DNA from: Candidatus Moranbacteria bacterium RIFCSPHIGHO2_01_FULL_55_24
GTDB lineage: Bacteria; Patescibacteria; Paceibacteria; Moranbacterales; UBA1568
DNA length: 51,091 nt
NCBI GenBank assembly: GCA_001786575.1
Contig: MFRW01000010.1
Coordinates: forward strand, 1 to 51,091
Direction of reading: 5' to 3'
In this document: piece by piece, positions 1 to 6,084 of the stretch
Layout: every line of letters starts with the position of its first letter
How positions within the stretch are numbered: position 1 is the first letter of the stretch
Notes under the pieces: model-generated
Told to the model about the DNA's origin: nothing
Databases searched by the model: none
Seen by the model: the letters and a program-made list of their open reading frames with translations, nothing else
Program-made: the position numbers and the translations under genes

Positions 1-491
1 GTCAGCTCGTGTCGTAAGATGTTCCGTTCAGTCGGGAAACGAGCGCAACCCCTGTGAAGTGTTATATATGTCACTTCAGACTGCCCTCTCATTTGTTCAG
101 AAGCGAAAGCTTGTGAATAGGTGAGAGGGAGGAAGGCGGGGATGACGTCAAATCAGCATGGCCCTTTGACACCTTGGGCGACACACGTGCTACAATGGCC
201 GATTAATAAAGGGTAGCCAACCCGCGAGGGGGAGCCAATCCCAAAAACTCGGTCCCAGTTCGGATTGAAGGCTGCAACTCGCCTTCATGAAGTTGGAATC
301 ACTAGTAATCGTTGATCAGCCACGCAACGGTGAATGCGTTCTCGGATCTTGTACTCACCGCCCGTCACACCAAGAGAGCTGGCAATACCAGAAGGCCCCG
401 GGTCAAATCGGGGACGACGGTAGGGTCAGTAATAAGGGTGAAGTCGTAACAAGGCATCCGTAGCGGAAGCTGTGGATGAATCACCTCCTTT
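1..491 (+). rRNA. rrs: 16S ribosomal RNA, 3' part (5' end outside window)
   Basis: This is the 3' third of a small-subunit rRNA, starting around helix 34 and ending in the anti-Shine-Dalgarno tail CACCTCCTTT at 482-491. Universal blocks are present: AACGAGCGCAACCC near 40, ACACACGTGCTACAATGG near 181, GTACTCACCGCCCGTCACACC near 351, and GAAGTCGTAACAAGG near 440. The length of this part matches the E. coli region from about 1055 to 1542, so no intron or large insertion is seen in it. The tail differs from the usual GCGGCTGGATCACC (here GCTGTGGATGAATCACC). The divergent sequence fits Patescibacteria. No 23S follows: the unit ends at a terminator at 719-754. Confidence 0.97.
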
Positions 492-718
492 CTAGGGAGT
501 ATCGGTGTACGAATTTTGATCTATGATCAGAATCACAACCAGAAGGTCGCAACTCTGTTCCATATCTGTTCTAGCTTCGGCGAAAGCAGATTTACAGAGT
601 CCAACCAACGAATGATCTCCGTTCAAACAAAGGACTAACCGCAAAAGATCCCGATTATATCTGGATTTTACACACAGAACCGAAAGTCAAAGGAATTTCT
701 TTTGGTCCTGCTGTAGGT
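492..718 (+). other. 16S 3' trailer without tRNA or 23S
   Basis: This stretch of about 230 bases follows the 16S and precedes its terminator. I see no tRNA cloverleaf, no 23S 5' end and no ORF with a ribosome binding site. It is probably the transcribed 3' trailer, removed during rRNA processing. Confidence 0.6.
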
Positions 719-754
719 CATAAAAGCCCATCGCAAGACGGGCTTTTATGTTTT
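719..754. terminator. Bidirectional terminator after 16S
   Basis: An 11-bp perfect stem (CATAAAAGCCC with GGGCTTTTATG) and a 10-nt loop is followed by TTTT on the plus strand and flanked by A residues on the other side. It lies between two convergent units, the 16S and the minus-strand PNPOx-like gene, and can serve both. Confidence 0.85.
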
Positions 755-780
755 CAGATGTAAATACGTTGTTTCCTTTT

Positions 781-1269
781 TTACTCTTCTTCTTTTTCTT
801 CTATTATCTTGGGGAATTGGATGCGTTCCAGTTCGGCTTTCCGGGAGTCTTTTATGAAGCGGAACCAGGTAGCCTGTTCCGGAACGATCTTTATGAGTAC
901 GATCTCCGATCCTTCTTGGCGCATGACCGGCGGCAAGTAAGACTCGTTCCAGGACCTCTTGATGAGGATCTCCTTTATCTCCATCTTTTTAGCTACGCTA
1001 TCGATGATTTCCGCGCGGCCGTCGACATGGACGCTCGTCGGCAGGACTTTCTCCTCGAAGGTGGTCAGGCTGATGCTCTTGTTTATCTTGATATTCTTGC
1101 ATTTCTGGCTGTCCAGACGGGTGAGGAAGAAGATGTTCATATCATCATCCACGTGGAAGGAGATGGCGGCGGAGTGAGCGAAGTTGGCCGGGGTGACGGT
1201 ACAGACGACTCCGGTCGTGTTGTTTCTCAAGAAATTGAGGATATCTGACTTCACCTGTGCATGTTCCAT
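781..1269 (-). CDS. Pyridoxamine 5'-phosphate oxidase-like FMN-binding protein
   Basis: The 162-residue protein has the split beta-barrel pattern of the PNPOx-like superfamily: an N-terminal helix (VKSDILNFLRNN), a strand with GVVCTV, then HSAAISFHVDDDMNIFFLT near residues 32-50 and RLDSQKCKNI, which is typical of the flavin phosphate-binding strand-helix. Such proteins bind FMN or a related cofactor and reduce small molecules or heme-like substrates; the substrate cannot be read from sequence. The C-terminus is rich in Lys and Glu. It is a single-gene unit converging on the 16S, with which it shares a terminator. I did not find a strong SD before the ATG. Confidence 0.8.
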   Translation of the reverse strand: MEHAQVKSDILNFLRNNTTGVVCTVTPANFAHSAAISFHVDDDMNIFFLTRLDSQKCKNIKINKSISLTTFEEKVLPTSVHVDGRAEIIDSVAKKMEIKEILIKRSWNESYLPPVMRQEGSEIVLIKIVPEQATWFRFIKDSRKAELERIQFPKIIEEKEEE

Positions 1270-1399
1270 AATTTTTTATGTTAACGGATTATTTCTATTA
1301 TACACCTGTTTTCGGAGTGCCTGTCTGGAGGTTTCGGCGAGCCCCGAAGCTCTCCAAGCTGGGTGCAGGCAGAAGTCTGTTTTTTTGTGCCTGGTTTGG

Positions 1400-1405
1400 T
1401 ATAAT
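1400..1405 (+). promoter_or_regulatory. -10 element TATAAT of dsbB (leaderless arrangement)
   Basis: A consensus TATAAT is followed by only 6 nt and then the ATG of dsbB. The expected transcription start therefore falls on the start codon, giving a leaderless mRNA. No good -35 hexamer is seen at 16-18 bp. Confidence 0.7.
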
Positions 1406-1411
1406 CAGCAT

Positions 1412-1924
1412 ATGTCTTGGATTATGCAGCTTCTGAAAACTTTTTCCCCGAAACGGGCTTTTTTGCTGGTCGTAGGCGCTTGTGCCGGCCTTTTGGTGTT
1501 CGCCTATATCCTCGAGTTTTTCGTCGATCTGGTGCCTTGTCCGCTCTGTATCGTGCAGAGATGCTTCTATCTGGCTATCGGCGTCACAGCCCTGGTAGCG
1601 GCTTTCGGATGGATCAGACAGCTTTCTGTGCGCCTGGCCGGGGGCATTATCACCGCCCTCGCGCTTCTCGGCGGAGGGATAGCGATGCGCCAGGTATGGA
1701 TGCAGCACTTCCCGCAGGTGACGGATCCGACCCGTTGCGGCGTTTCCTTCGGCTCTTTCTTCGATTCGGTCATCCTGGCGCTCGGCGGGGCAGGCAACTG
1801 CGGGATCGTCGACTGGACCTTTCTTACGCTCTCTATCGCCGAGTGGTCGGCTCTCTGCTTCCTCGGCTTCGCGGTCGCCGGACTGTGGTTCGTCTGGCGC
1901 GGCTCGCAGGAACCCTCGCTCTAA
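1412..1924 (+). CDS. dsbB: Disulfide bond formation protein DsbB
   Basis: This 170-residue four-helix membrane protein reoxidises the thiol oxidase DsbA and passes electrons to quinone. The redox motif CPLC is at residues 43-46 at the end of the first helix. The second cysteine pair is at about C109 and C130, the same spacing as in the E. coli protein. I chose the ATG at 1412, not the upstream in-frame codons, because TATAAT at 1400-1405 places transcription start on this codon and the encoded N-terminus (MSWIMQLLK) leads straight into helix 1. No dsbA partner is in the window. It matters for a cell that exports cysteine-bearing proteins such as the pilins here. Confidence 0.92.
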   Translation: MSWIMQLLKTFSPKRAFLLVVGACAGLLVFAYILEFFVDLVPCPLCIVQRCFYLAIGVTALVAAFGWIRQLSVRLAGGIITALALLGGGIAMRQVWMQHFPQVTDPTRCGVSFGSFFDSVILALGGAGNCGIVDWTFLTLSIAEWSALCFLGFAVAGLWFVWRGSQEPSL

Positions 1925-1963
1925 ATCCGGAAAAGAGCTGTTTCTCGGATACGAGGAAAAGTC

Positions 1964-1992
1964 TTGATTCTTTTACAAAAAAATGGCATAAT
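1964..1992 (+). promoter_or_regulatory. Sigma-70 promoter of the M23 peptidase gene
   Basis: TTGATT (1964-1969), a 17-bp spacer and CATAAT (1987-1992). Predicted start is near 1999, about 10 nt before the ATG at 2010. Confidence 0.65.
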
Positions 1993-2009
1993 AGCGGGAA
2001 GACTGATTT

Positions 2010-2537
2010 ATGGCCTATCTCAATACACCCAAAGTCATCTACCCTCTCGCGGAATACCGCGTCAACAGCTTACCCTTCGGTAAGCGCTCTGTTTACGAGG
2101 GAGTCCTCTGGGGCATCCATCTGGGGGAAGATGTGAAGGTGCCTGCCGGGACCGACGTGCGCGCTATCGGGCGCGGACGGGTCGTCTACAGCGCTCTCCA
2201 TGCCGGGGATGCCGAAAAGGGCAATTGGGGCCATATCATCATCATCCGTCACCGTCATCCCGTACGCCGCCAGGTGTTCTATTCGCTCTATGCTCACCTG
2301 GGATCAAGTTACAAGCGCATCGGGGACAAGGTAGAGCTCGGCGAGCCGCTCGGGTTCGTAGGGGAGAGCTTTACCGCCGAAAACGGCTGGTGGGAAGCGC
2401 ACCTCCACTTCGCCATCTACACCGGACCCTGGCAGGACCAGGTGCTCCCGGGATACTGGAAAGACGGTGATACGCGCACCCGGCCGGAATGGTGGCAGGT
2501 CCCGAGCGAGTTCATCGCCAGATACGCCCAGGCATAA
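2010..2537 (+). CDS. M23 (LytM-type) metallopeptidase
   Basis: The 175-residue protein has the zinc ligands of peptidase family M23: H37 and D41 in the HxxxD motif (GIHLGED) and the HLH motif at residues 131-133. M23 enzymes usually cut peptide cross-bridges in peptidoglycan. Almost the whole protein is the catalytic domain. There is no signal peptide or membrane segment, which is odd for a wall hydrolase; it may be exported another way or act on an internal substrate. The start is supported by the promoter ending about 10 nt upstream. Confidence 0.88.
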   Translation: MAYLNTPKVIYPLAEYRVNSLPFGKRSVYEGVLWGIHLGEDVKVPAGTDVRAIGRGRVVYSALHAGDAEKGNWGHIIIIRHRHPVRRQVFYSLYAHLGSSYKRIGDKVELGEPLGFVGESFTAENGWWEAHLHFAIYTGPWQDQVLPGYWKDGDTRTRPEWWQVPSEFIARYAQA

Positions 2538-2552
2538 AAGGGTCGCTGACCC

Positions 2553-2581
2553 TTGACAAAAGCCCGAAAAAAAGCCATTAT
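2553..2581 (+). promoter_or_regulatory. Sigma-70 promoter of the CDF transporter gene
   Basis: TTGACA (2553-2558), a 17-bp spacer and CATTAT (2576-2581). The TTG of this -35 box could be misread as an alternative start codon of the downstream gene. Confidence 0.65.
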
Positions 2582-2615
2582 CGGGGCAGTCAAAACTCTC
2601 ACAGGAGAGGAAGAA

Positions 2616-3233
2616 ATGATAGTTCTTTCACAGGCATACTTCCGGGCATTTGTGATCGGGCTCATAGCCGCGCTCGCAGAATTCTTCGGAAGCTATATTT
2701 CCGGAAGCATTTCCCTCCTGGGCGATGCGTTCCATATCGGTTTCGATACGGTAGGATACCTGATCGGCTGGTTCTCCATAGCGTTGATGCTCCGGGTACC
2801 GGGGAGGCGCTTCCAGGCTCTCATGGGGATTTTCCTCGTCTTGGCGAGCGCCAATATCCTCTATCAGGCGGTCGAGCGCTTCCAGACCGGCGGAGCAGTC
2901 ATCACGAACACGCTCTGGTTCTTCGTGATAGGCATCTTCGGGCTGGCGGCAAACGCTGTGACCCTCCTGATCCTGCGTGTTCCACACAACCACGGACACC
3001 TGCAGCATGAGCATGAGGAGCACGGCGCGCATGCGCACTCGCACGATGCGATCTTGAGTGCCAATATCCTCCATACCGTGAGCGATTTCGCCTGTTCCGT
3101 TCTGGTGGTCCTGACCGCGCTTTCCCATCTGGTTTTTCCGGAAACGCGCTTCCTGGCCCTGGTGGACCCGGCCGTATCGCTCGTTATCGCTTCGTTCCTT
3201 CTGATCCAGGCATATCGCCTGCTCACTACTTAA
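2616..3233 (+). CDS. Cation diffusion facilitator (CDF) family transporter
   Basis: This 205-residue membrane protein of the CDF/ZnT family exports divalent metals such as Zn2+ in exchange for protons. About six hydrophobic segments are visible. The metal-site motifs are LLGDAFHIGFDTVG in the second helix and ANILHTVSDF in the fifth (HxxxD). A histidine-rich loop (HNHGHLQHEHEEHGAHAHSH) sits between helices 4 and 5. The C-terminal cytoplasmic domain of larger family members is missing. I chose ATG 2616 because AGGAGAGG lies 5 nt upstream and the in-frame TTG at 2553 is part of the promoter. It ends in a terminator at 3232. Confidence 0.88.
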   Translation: MIVLSQAYFRAFVIGLIAALAEFFGSYISGSISLLGDAFHIGFDTVGYLIGWFSIALMLRVPGRRFQALMGIFLVLASANILYQAVERFQTGGAVITNTLWFFVIGIFGLAANAVTLLILRVPHNHGHLQHEHEEHGAHAHSHDAILSANILHTVSDFACSVLVVLTALSHLVFPETRFLALVDPAVSLVIASFLLIQAYRLLTT

Positions 3234-3269
3234 GCCCTTCCAAAGCACATGCTTCGGAAGGGCTTTTCT
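3232..3269. terminator. Terminator after CDF gene
   Basis: AAGCCCTTCC pairs with GGAAGGGCTT, with an inner AAGCA/TGCTT helix, followed by TTTCTTT. Confidence 0.85.
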
Positions 3270-3286
3270 TTATCTCGCAAAACAAA

Positions 3287-3319
3287 AACAGGCCGATTCC
3301 TCAACCTGTTTTTTCTGGT
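3287..3319. terminator. Terminator after tRNA-Arg(TCG)
   Basis: AACAGG pairs with CCTGTT around an 11-nt loop. A-rich and T-rich flanks make it usable on both strands; on the minus strand it follows the tRNA. Confidence 0.65.
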
Positions 3320-3345
3320 GTCCCGAGAGGGAATCTTGATTTCTG

Positions 3346-3417
3346 TGCCCTCGGAGAGAATCGAACTCCCATTGTCGGTTCCGAAGACCGAAGCTTTATC
3401 CATTAAGCTACGAGGGC
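3346..3417 (-). tRNA. tRNA-Arg (anticodon TCG)
   Basis: A full cloverleaf: acceptor GCCCTCG/CGAGGGC, D stem GCTT/AAGC, anticodon stem TCGGT/ACCGA with loop CTTCGGA, discriminator A. CCA is not encoded. A minus-strand promoter (TTGACG, 17 bp, TACGGT) lies near 3491-3518, and a long hairpin lies between it and the tRNA. Confidence 0.95.
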
Positions 3418-3426
3418 AAGCGTTGA

Positions 3427-3474
3427 GTCCCGCCCGCACCGCATTCGCGGAGCGATTCGGGCGGGTATCGGGAC
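3427..3474 (-). other. GC-rich hairpin in the 5' leader of pre-tRNA-Arg(TCG)
   Basis: CCCGCCCG and CGGGCGGG form a perfect 8-bp outer stem and CCGC/GCGG a second helix inside. It lies within the predicted precursor just before the tRNA 5' end. Confidence 0.6.
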
Positions 3475-3561
3475 GAAAAGGCTCCTTCCACCGTATCGTA
3501 TTCCAGGGGGAGCGTCAATCTGGTGTATACTGGAGAAGTATTAACCCTAAATTATTGCCCT

Positions 3562-4323
3562 ATGTCAGAAAGCCTTACCAAGCAAGTGAAGGCGGGTGCG
3601 TTCCTGCTTCTCGCTTTCGCGGCGCTCGCGTATACCTATCAGTACGGCCGTTCCGTGAACCAGGCCTTCCCGAACCGCACGTTCACCGTCGACGGTGAAG
3701 CGGATGTCGAAACGCCGCATGACGTGGCTTCCTTCACCGCGACGGTGGTGACTGAAGGCGGCAAGGAAGTGGCTACGCTCCAGGCCCAGAACACCGAAAA
3801 GATGAATGCCTTAAACGCTTTCCTGAAGGAGCAGGGGATCAGCGGCAAAGATCTCCAAACCAAGAACTACTCGCTCACCCCTCGTTACCAATACTCGAAC
3901 TGTCTCCCTGGGACGACCTGTCCGCCTCCGGCTATCAGCGGGTACACCATCACGCAGTCTCTGGAAGTGCGGGTGCGGAACATGGACATCCTCGGAGCGC
4001 TCCTTGCTGGCGTAGTCGAGAAGGGAGCGAATACCGTTTCCGGCGTATCTTTCGTGACCGATGACGATGAGGATGCCAGAAACGATGCCCGCGAAGAGGC
4101 ATTCAAAGAGGCACGCAAGAAAGCTCAATCCATCGCCAAGGCCGGCGGGTTCCGCCTCGGCAAGCTCGTGTCGTTCTATGAGGACAACGGCTTGATACCA
4201 GCCGATATGAACTATGGCATGGGCGGTTCCGAGCTCTCCGTCAAAAGCGCAGCTCCGGTCATCGAGCCGGGGACAGAGAAAGGGAAACTCAAGGTCGTGC
4301 TGACCTACGAGATCAAGAATTGA
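3562..4323 (+). CDS. SIMPL domain (DUF541) protein
   Basis: This 253-residue protein begins with a short basic segment and one hydrophobic helix (AGAFLLLAFAALAYTYQYG, residues 12-30), a signal anchor or signal peptide. The SIMPL/DUF541 domain follows: FTVDGEADVETPHDVASFTATV, long stretches of alternating strands, and the helical segment EDARNDAREEAFKEARKKAQSIAKAGG. SIMPL proteins are periplasmic or surface proteins of poorly known function. The start was moved to ATG 3562 because the -10 box TATACT is at 3526-3531 and the earlier in-frame ATG lies within it. It converges on the DoxX gene at a shared terminator. Confidence 0.85.
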   Translation: MSESLTKQVKAGAFLLLAFAALAYTYQYGRSVNQAFPNRTFTVDGEADVETPHDVASFTATVVTEGGKEVATLQAQNTEKMNALNAFLKEQGISGKDLQTKNYSLTPRYQYSNCLPGTTCPPPAISGYTITQSLEVRVRNMDILGALLAGVVEKGANTVSGVSFVTDDDEDARNDAREEAFKEARKKAQSIAKAGGFRLGKLVSFYEDNGLIPADMNYGMGGSELSVKSAAPVIEPGTEKGKLKVVLTYEIKN

Positions 4324-4348
4324 TTCCCGGAGTCTTCCAAGCCGAAGA

Positions 4349-4376
4349 AAAACCTCTCCCTAAGGAGAGGTTTTTA
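4349..4376. terminator. Bidirectional terminator between SIMPL and DoxX genes
   Basis: AAAACCTCTCC pairs with GGAGAGGTTTT around a 4-nt loop, with T and A runs on either side. Confidence 0.9.
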
Positions 4377-4396
4377 ATCTGTCTGACCCGAAGAGA

Positions 4397-4822
4397 CTAC
4401 ACCGTAGCGGTCTCGGCTCTGTGGGCGCGGCAGGCTGCGCAGGGGCAGCCAGCGAAGATGAAGAGTCCGCCGATGATAGCGACGTTCTTCAGGAGCTGTG
4501 TGACCTGCATCTGGGCGTCCGCACCGCTCCAATCGGTGTGGAACATGAGGGTCGCGAGGACCGTAAACACTATGAGCATCCATGCGGCGATGCTCGGACG
4601 GATATTCAAGAGAAGCATCAGTCCGCCTCCGAGCTTGAGTACGATGGCGACGACGGTCGCAAGCGTTGCGATCCCGGCGAGTCCCCATGGGGTGAGTCCC
4701 ATAGTTACGTACTGGACCGTGCCAGCGAAATTCATGAGAAAACCGGCTCCGCCTACGATGAAGAGGAGCGACAAGAGGATGCGCGGGAGATGCCGCGAGC
4801 CCCAACAAACGCCGTGTGACAT
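4397..4822 (-). CDS. DoxX family membrane protein
   Basis: This roughly 141-residue protein has four hydrophobic helices with the DoxX pattern: RILLSLLFIVGGAGFLMNF, then PWGLAGIATLATVVAIVLKLGGGLMLLL and AAWMLIVFTVLATLMFHTDW. DoxX relatives have been tied to quinone-linked and oxidative-stress functions; the exact role here is unknown. An in-frame ATG at 4855 lies only 1-2 bases beyond a TATACT -10 box (minus-strand copy at 4856-4861), so it would not be in the transcript. I therefore use the ATG at 4822. The C-terminus has CPCAACRAH, a cysteine cluster that might bind metal. Confidence 0.82.
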   Translation of the reverse strand: MSHGVCWGSRHLPRILLSLLFIVGGAGFLMNFAGTVQYVTMGLTPWGLAGIATLATVVAIVLKLGGGLMLLLNIRPSIAAWMLIVFTVLATLMFHTDWSGADAQMQVTQLLKNVAIIGGLFIFAGCPCAACRAHRAETATV

Positions 4823-4913
4823 AGTGTTCACGTTAAGAATTAAGCGTCTACACATAGTATAGGATTTTCTTTGCCGGAAGAGAAGCGAGTGTCAAGGAGA
4901 CGAGAAGCAGCTC

Positions 4914-4942
4914 TTGACAAATGGCTATAAATTTACTATAGT
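4914..4942 (+). promoter_or_regulatory. Strong sigma-70 promoter of the orphan gene at 5022
   Basis: TTGACA (4914-4919), a 17-bp spacer and TATAGT (4937-4942). Expected start is near 4949, leaving a leader of about 70 nt. Confidence 0.85.
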
Positions 4943-5021
4943 TTCCTGTTTTGAGAATGCGCTCTTTGTGGTACATTTTCAGACAGCAGTTCTTTTCAGA
5001 GAGAAAGCAGGAGGGTAAATG

Positions 5022-5438
5022 ATGTACGCAGAACGCCTCGGTTTGGACCATGATTTCGCTTTTTCCGTCCACGGCGAAGCGGAACTCGACGTTCCGAGCC
5101 GCATGGTGATCTTCTTGTTCGTGCAGAACTACGAACTGACGAATGAGGAGTTCGGGTATTGTTTTGATTTTCCCGGCGCCGGATTGTGTCAGCCGAACTT
5201 CTTCACGATGGCGGACGTGCTCCGTCTCTTCTGGCAGCGGCGCGAGAAGCTCCCCATCAAAGACAGAAAAATGAATTTCCTGGCGTGCAGCGAGGATGAG
5301 AAAGTCTTCCTTGAGAGCTTCCTCCGCTGGGCATCGGAAATCCAGGAATGGGTGTTCGCTGGCTGCAGGGGACGCAAGAGCGTAGATTTCTTCAAAGCAG
5401 GCACTCCGTTTCTGGCCTGCTATGCGCTTCCCTCTTAG
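5022..5438 (+). CDS. Hypothetical protein, strong SD, orphan
   Basis: I do not recognise this 138-residue soluble protein. It has no membrane segment or signal. It is rich in aromatic and acidic residues, has several cysteines (in GYCFDFPGAGLCQP and AGCRGRK) and ends in LACYALPS. Two ATGs stand side by side at 5019 and 5022; the SD AGGAGGG (5009-5015) is spaced 6 nt from the second, which I prefer. The gene has its own promoter, a leader of about 70 nt and a terminator, the same design as the orphan genes at 22859, 23456 and 25062. Real expression is very likely; function is unknown. Confidence 0.8.
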   Translation: MYAERLGLDHDFAFSVHGEAELDVPSRMVIFLFVQNYELTNEEFGYCFDFPGAGLCQPNFFTMADVLRLFWQRREKLPIKDRKMNFLACSEDEKVFLESFLRWASEIQEWVFAGCRGRKSVDFFKAGTPFLACYALPS

Positions 5439-5458
5439 CAGCTAATACGCTGCGAACA

Positions 5459-5496
5459 AAAAGGCTCGGTGCGGATCGCATCGAGCCTTTTTCTTT
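5459..5496 (+). terminator. Terminator of orphan gene 5022
   Basis: AAAGGCTCG pairs with CGAGCCTTT, with an inner TGCG/CGCA helix, followed by TTCTTTTT. Confidence 0.9.
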
Positions 5497-5520
5497 TTAT
5501 AAAAAATAAAAACACCCAAT

Positions 5521-5550
5521 AGGGTGACTAGATCGAACTCTCATTCAGGG
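5521..5550 (-). pseudogene. Remnant of a tRNA-His 3' half
   Basis: This piece reads like the 3' half of the functional tRNA-His beginning at 5574: GGTGACTAGA, a deletion of a few bases, then TCGAACTCTCATTCA. The D and anticodon arms are missing. It is the downstream end of the tRNA transcription unit. Confidence 0.7.
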
Positions 5551-5573
5551 TCTTCTTAAGAAATGCTCAAAGG

Positions 5574-5645
5574 GGTGACTAGAGGGAATCGAACCCTCAT
5601 TCATGGTACCACAAACCATTGTCCTGCCATTGAACGATAGTCACC
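5574..5645 (-). tRNA. tRNA-His (anticodon GTG)
   Basis: The G(-1) typical of tRNA-His pairs with discriminator C73. Acceptor GTGACTA/TAGTCAC, D stem GTTC/GGAC, anticodon stem ATGGT/ACCAT with loop TTGTGGT, T arm GAGGG-TTCGATT-CCCTC. CCA is not encoded. It is flanked by two tRNA-His remnants. Confidence 0.95.
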
Positions 5646-5663
5646 CCTCTATTCACTTCTTAA

Positions 5664-5711
5664 TGATCACAATCCGCCAGCTGGCGGACCTACCATGAAA
5701 CGATAGTCACC
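5664..5711 (-). pseudogene. tRNA-His 5' half interrupted by a 16-bp palindrome
   Basis: Bases 5689-5711 match the acceptor and D arm end of tRNA-His with 3 mismatches. Next to it TCCGCCAGCTGGCGGA (5673-5688) stands where the functional gene has the 8 bases ACCATTGT, which are positions 24-31 (end of D stem, base 26, 5' strand of the anticodon stem). The left flank (ATCACAA against ACCACAA) matches only weakly beyond that. Confidence 0.65.
5673..5688. repeat. Palindrome TCCGCCAGCTGGCGGA, copy 1
   Basis: A perfect 16-bp palindrome, in a tRNA-His remnant. Family pattern: TCCGCC-N4-GGCGGA. Confidence 0.85.
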
Positions 5712-5730
5712 ACACCGGGTGCTTTTCAAG

Positions 5731-5803
5731 TGCTCCGGGTTGGAATCGAACCAACGACCAATAGCTTAGAAGGCTACTGCTCTATCCACTGAGCTACCGG
5801 AGC
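5731..5803 (-). tRNA. tRNA-Arg (anticodon TCT)
   Basis: Acceptor GCTCCGG/CCGGAGC, D stem GCTC/GAGC, anticodon stem GTAGC/GCTAT (closing pair weak) with loop CTTCTAA, T arm GTTGG-TTCGATT-CCAAC, discriminator A. CCA is not encoded. Confidence 0.94.
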
Positions 5804-5849
5804 ATGCGGTAATCCCGGAACCTTTTTCGTGCGAATATTTCTAAACCGG

Positions 5850-5922
5850 TGGGTGTAGTAGGGCTCGAACCTACGACCGTTAGCTTAAGAGGCTACTGCT
5901 CTACCAACTGAGCTATACACCC
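5850..5922 (-). tRNA. tRNA-Lys (anticodon CTT)
   Basis: Acceptor GGGTGTA/TACACCC, D stem GCTC/GAGC, anticodon loop CTCTTAA, T arm GTAGG-TTCGAGC-CCTAC, discriminator A. The outermost anticodon-stem pair (27-43) is a G-A mismatch. A damaged copy of this gene lies directly upstream at 5948-6007. Confidence 0.93.
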
Positions 5923-5947
5923 GAATACTTTTTAGCCGCATCCTTGT

Positions 5948-6007
5948 CTACGACCGTTTGCTTGAGAGTCCGCCAGCCGGCGGATCTACCAACCGAAGCT
6001 TACACCC
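5948..6007 (-). pseudogene. tRNA-Lys copy interrupted by a 16-bp palindrome
   Basis: This copy follows tRNA-Lys from the acceptor 5' strand to the start of the T stem with a few substitutions, then loses similarity. The 8 bases GCTACTGC (plus-strand sense, tRNA positions 24-31) are replaced by TCCGCCAGCCGGCGGA (5969-5984); both flanks (GAG and TCTACCAAC) stay in register. It is the first element of the tRNA transcript that starts near 6040. Confidence 0.8.
5969..5984. repeat. Palindrome TCCGCCAGCCGGCGGA, copy 2
   Basis: A 6-bp stem (TCCGCC/GGCGGA) with loop AGCC, inside the tRNA-Lys remnant. Confidence 0.85.
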
Positions 6008-6011
6008 AAAT

Positions 6012-6040
6012 AAAAAACGCTTCTAAAACGGATAAAGCGT
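6012..6040 (-). terminator. Terminator-like hairpin at +1 of the tRNA operon
   Basis: On the minus strand ACGCTT pairs with AAGCGT around a 12-nt loop and is followed by six T. It begins at the predicted transcription start of the tRNA cluster. It may stop read-through from the upstream RNA gene or attenuate the operon. Confidence 0.6.
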
Positions 6041-6046
6041 ACCGCG

Positions 6047-6075
6047 ATAGTACCAAGAAAATGCCAGCAAGTCAA
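6047..6075 (-). promoter_or_regulatory. Promoter of the Lys-Arg-His tRNA cluster
   Basis: On the minus strand: TTGACT (6070-6075), a 17-bp spacer and TACTAT (6047-6052). Predicted start near 6040. Confidence 0.75.
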
Positions 6076-6084
6076 GATTTCGGG

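Noticed and set aside
1..491. Intron or insertion in the 16S rRNA, common in CPR
   Set aside because: The visible 3' third aligns in length with the E. coli 16S; the rest is outside the window.
2553..2615. TTG start of the CDF gene at 2553
   Set aside because: The TTG is part of a TTGACA -35 box; the ATG at 2616 has a good SD.
4823..4855. Upstream ATG of the DoxX gene at 4855
   Set aside because: It is adjacent to the -10 box and so lies before the expected transcription start.
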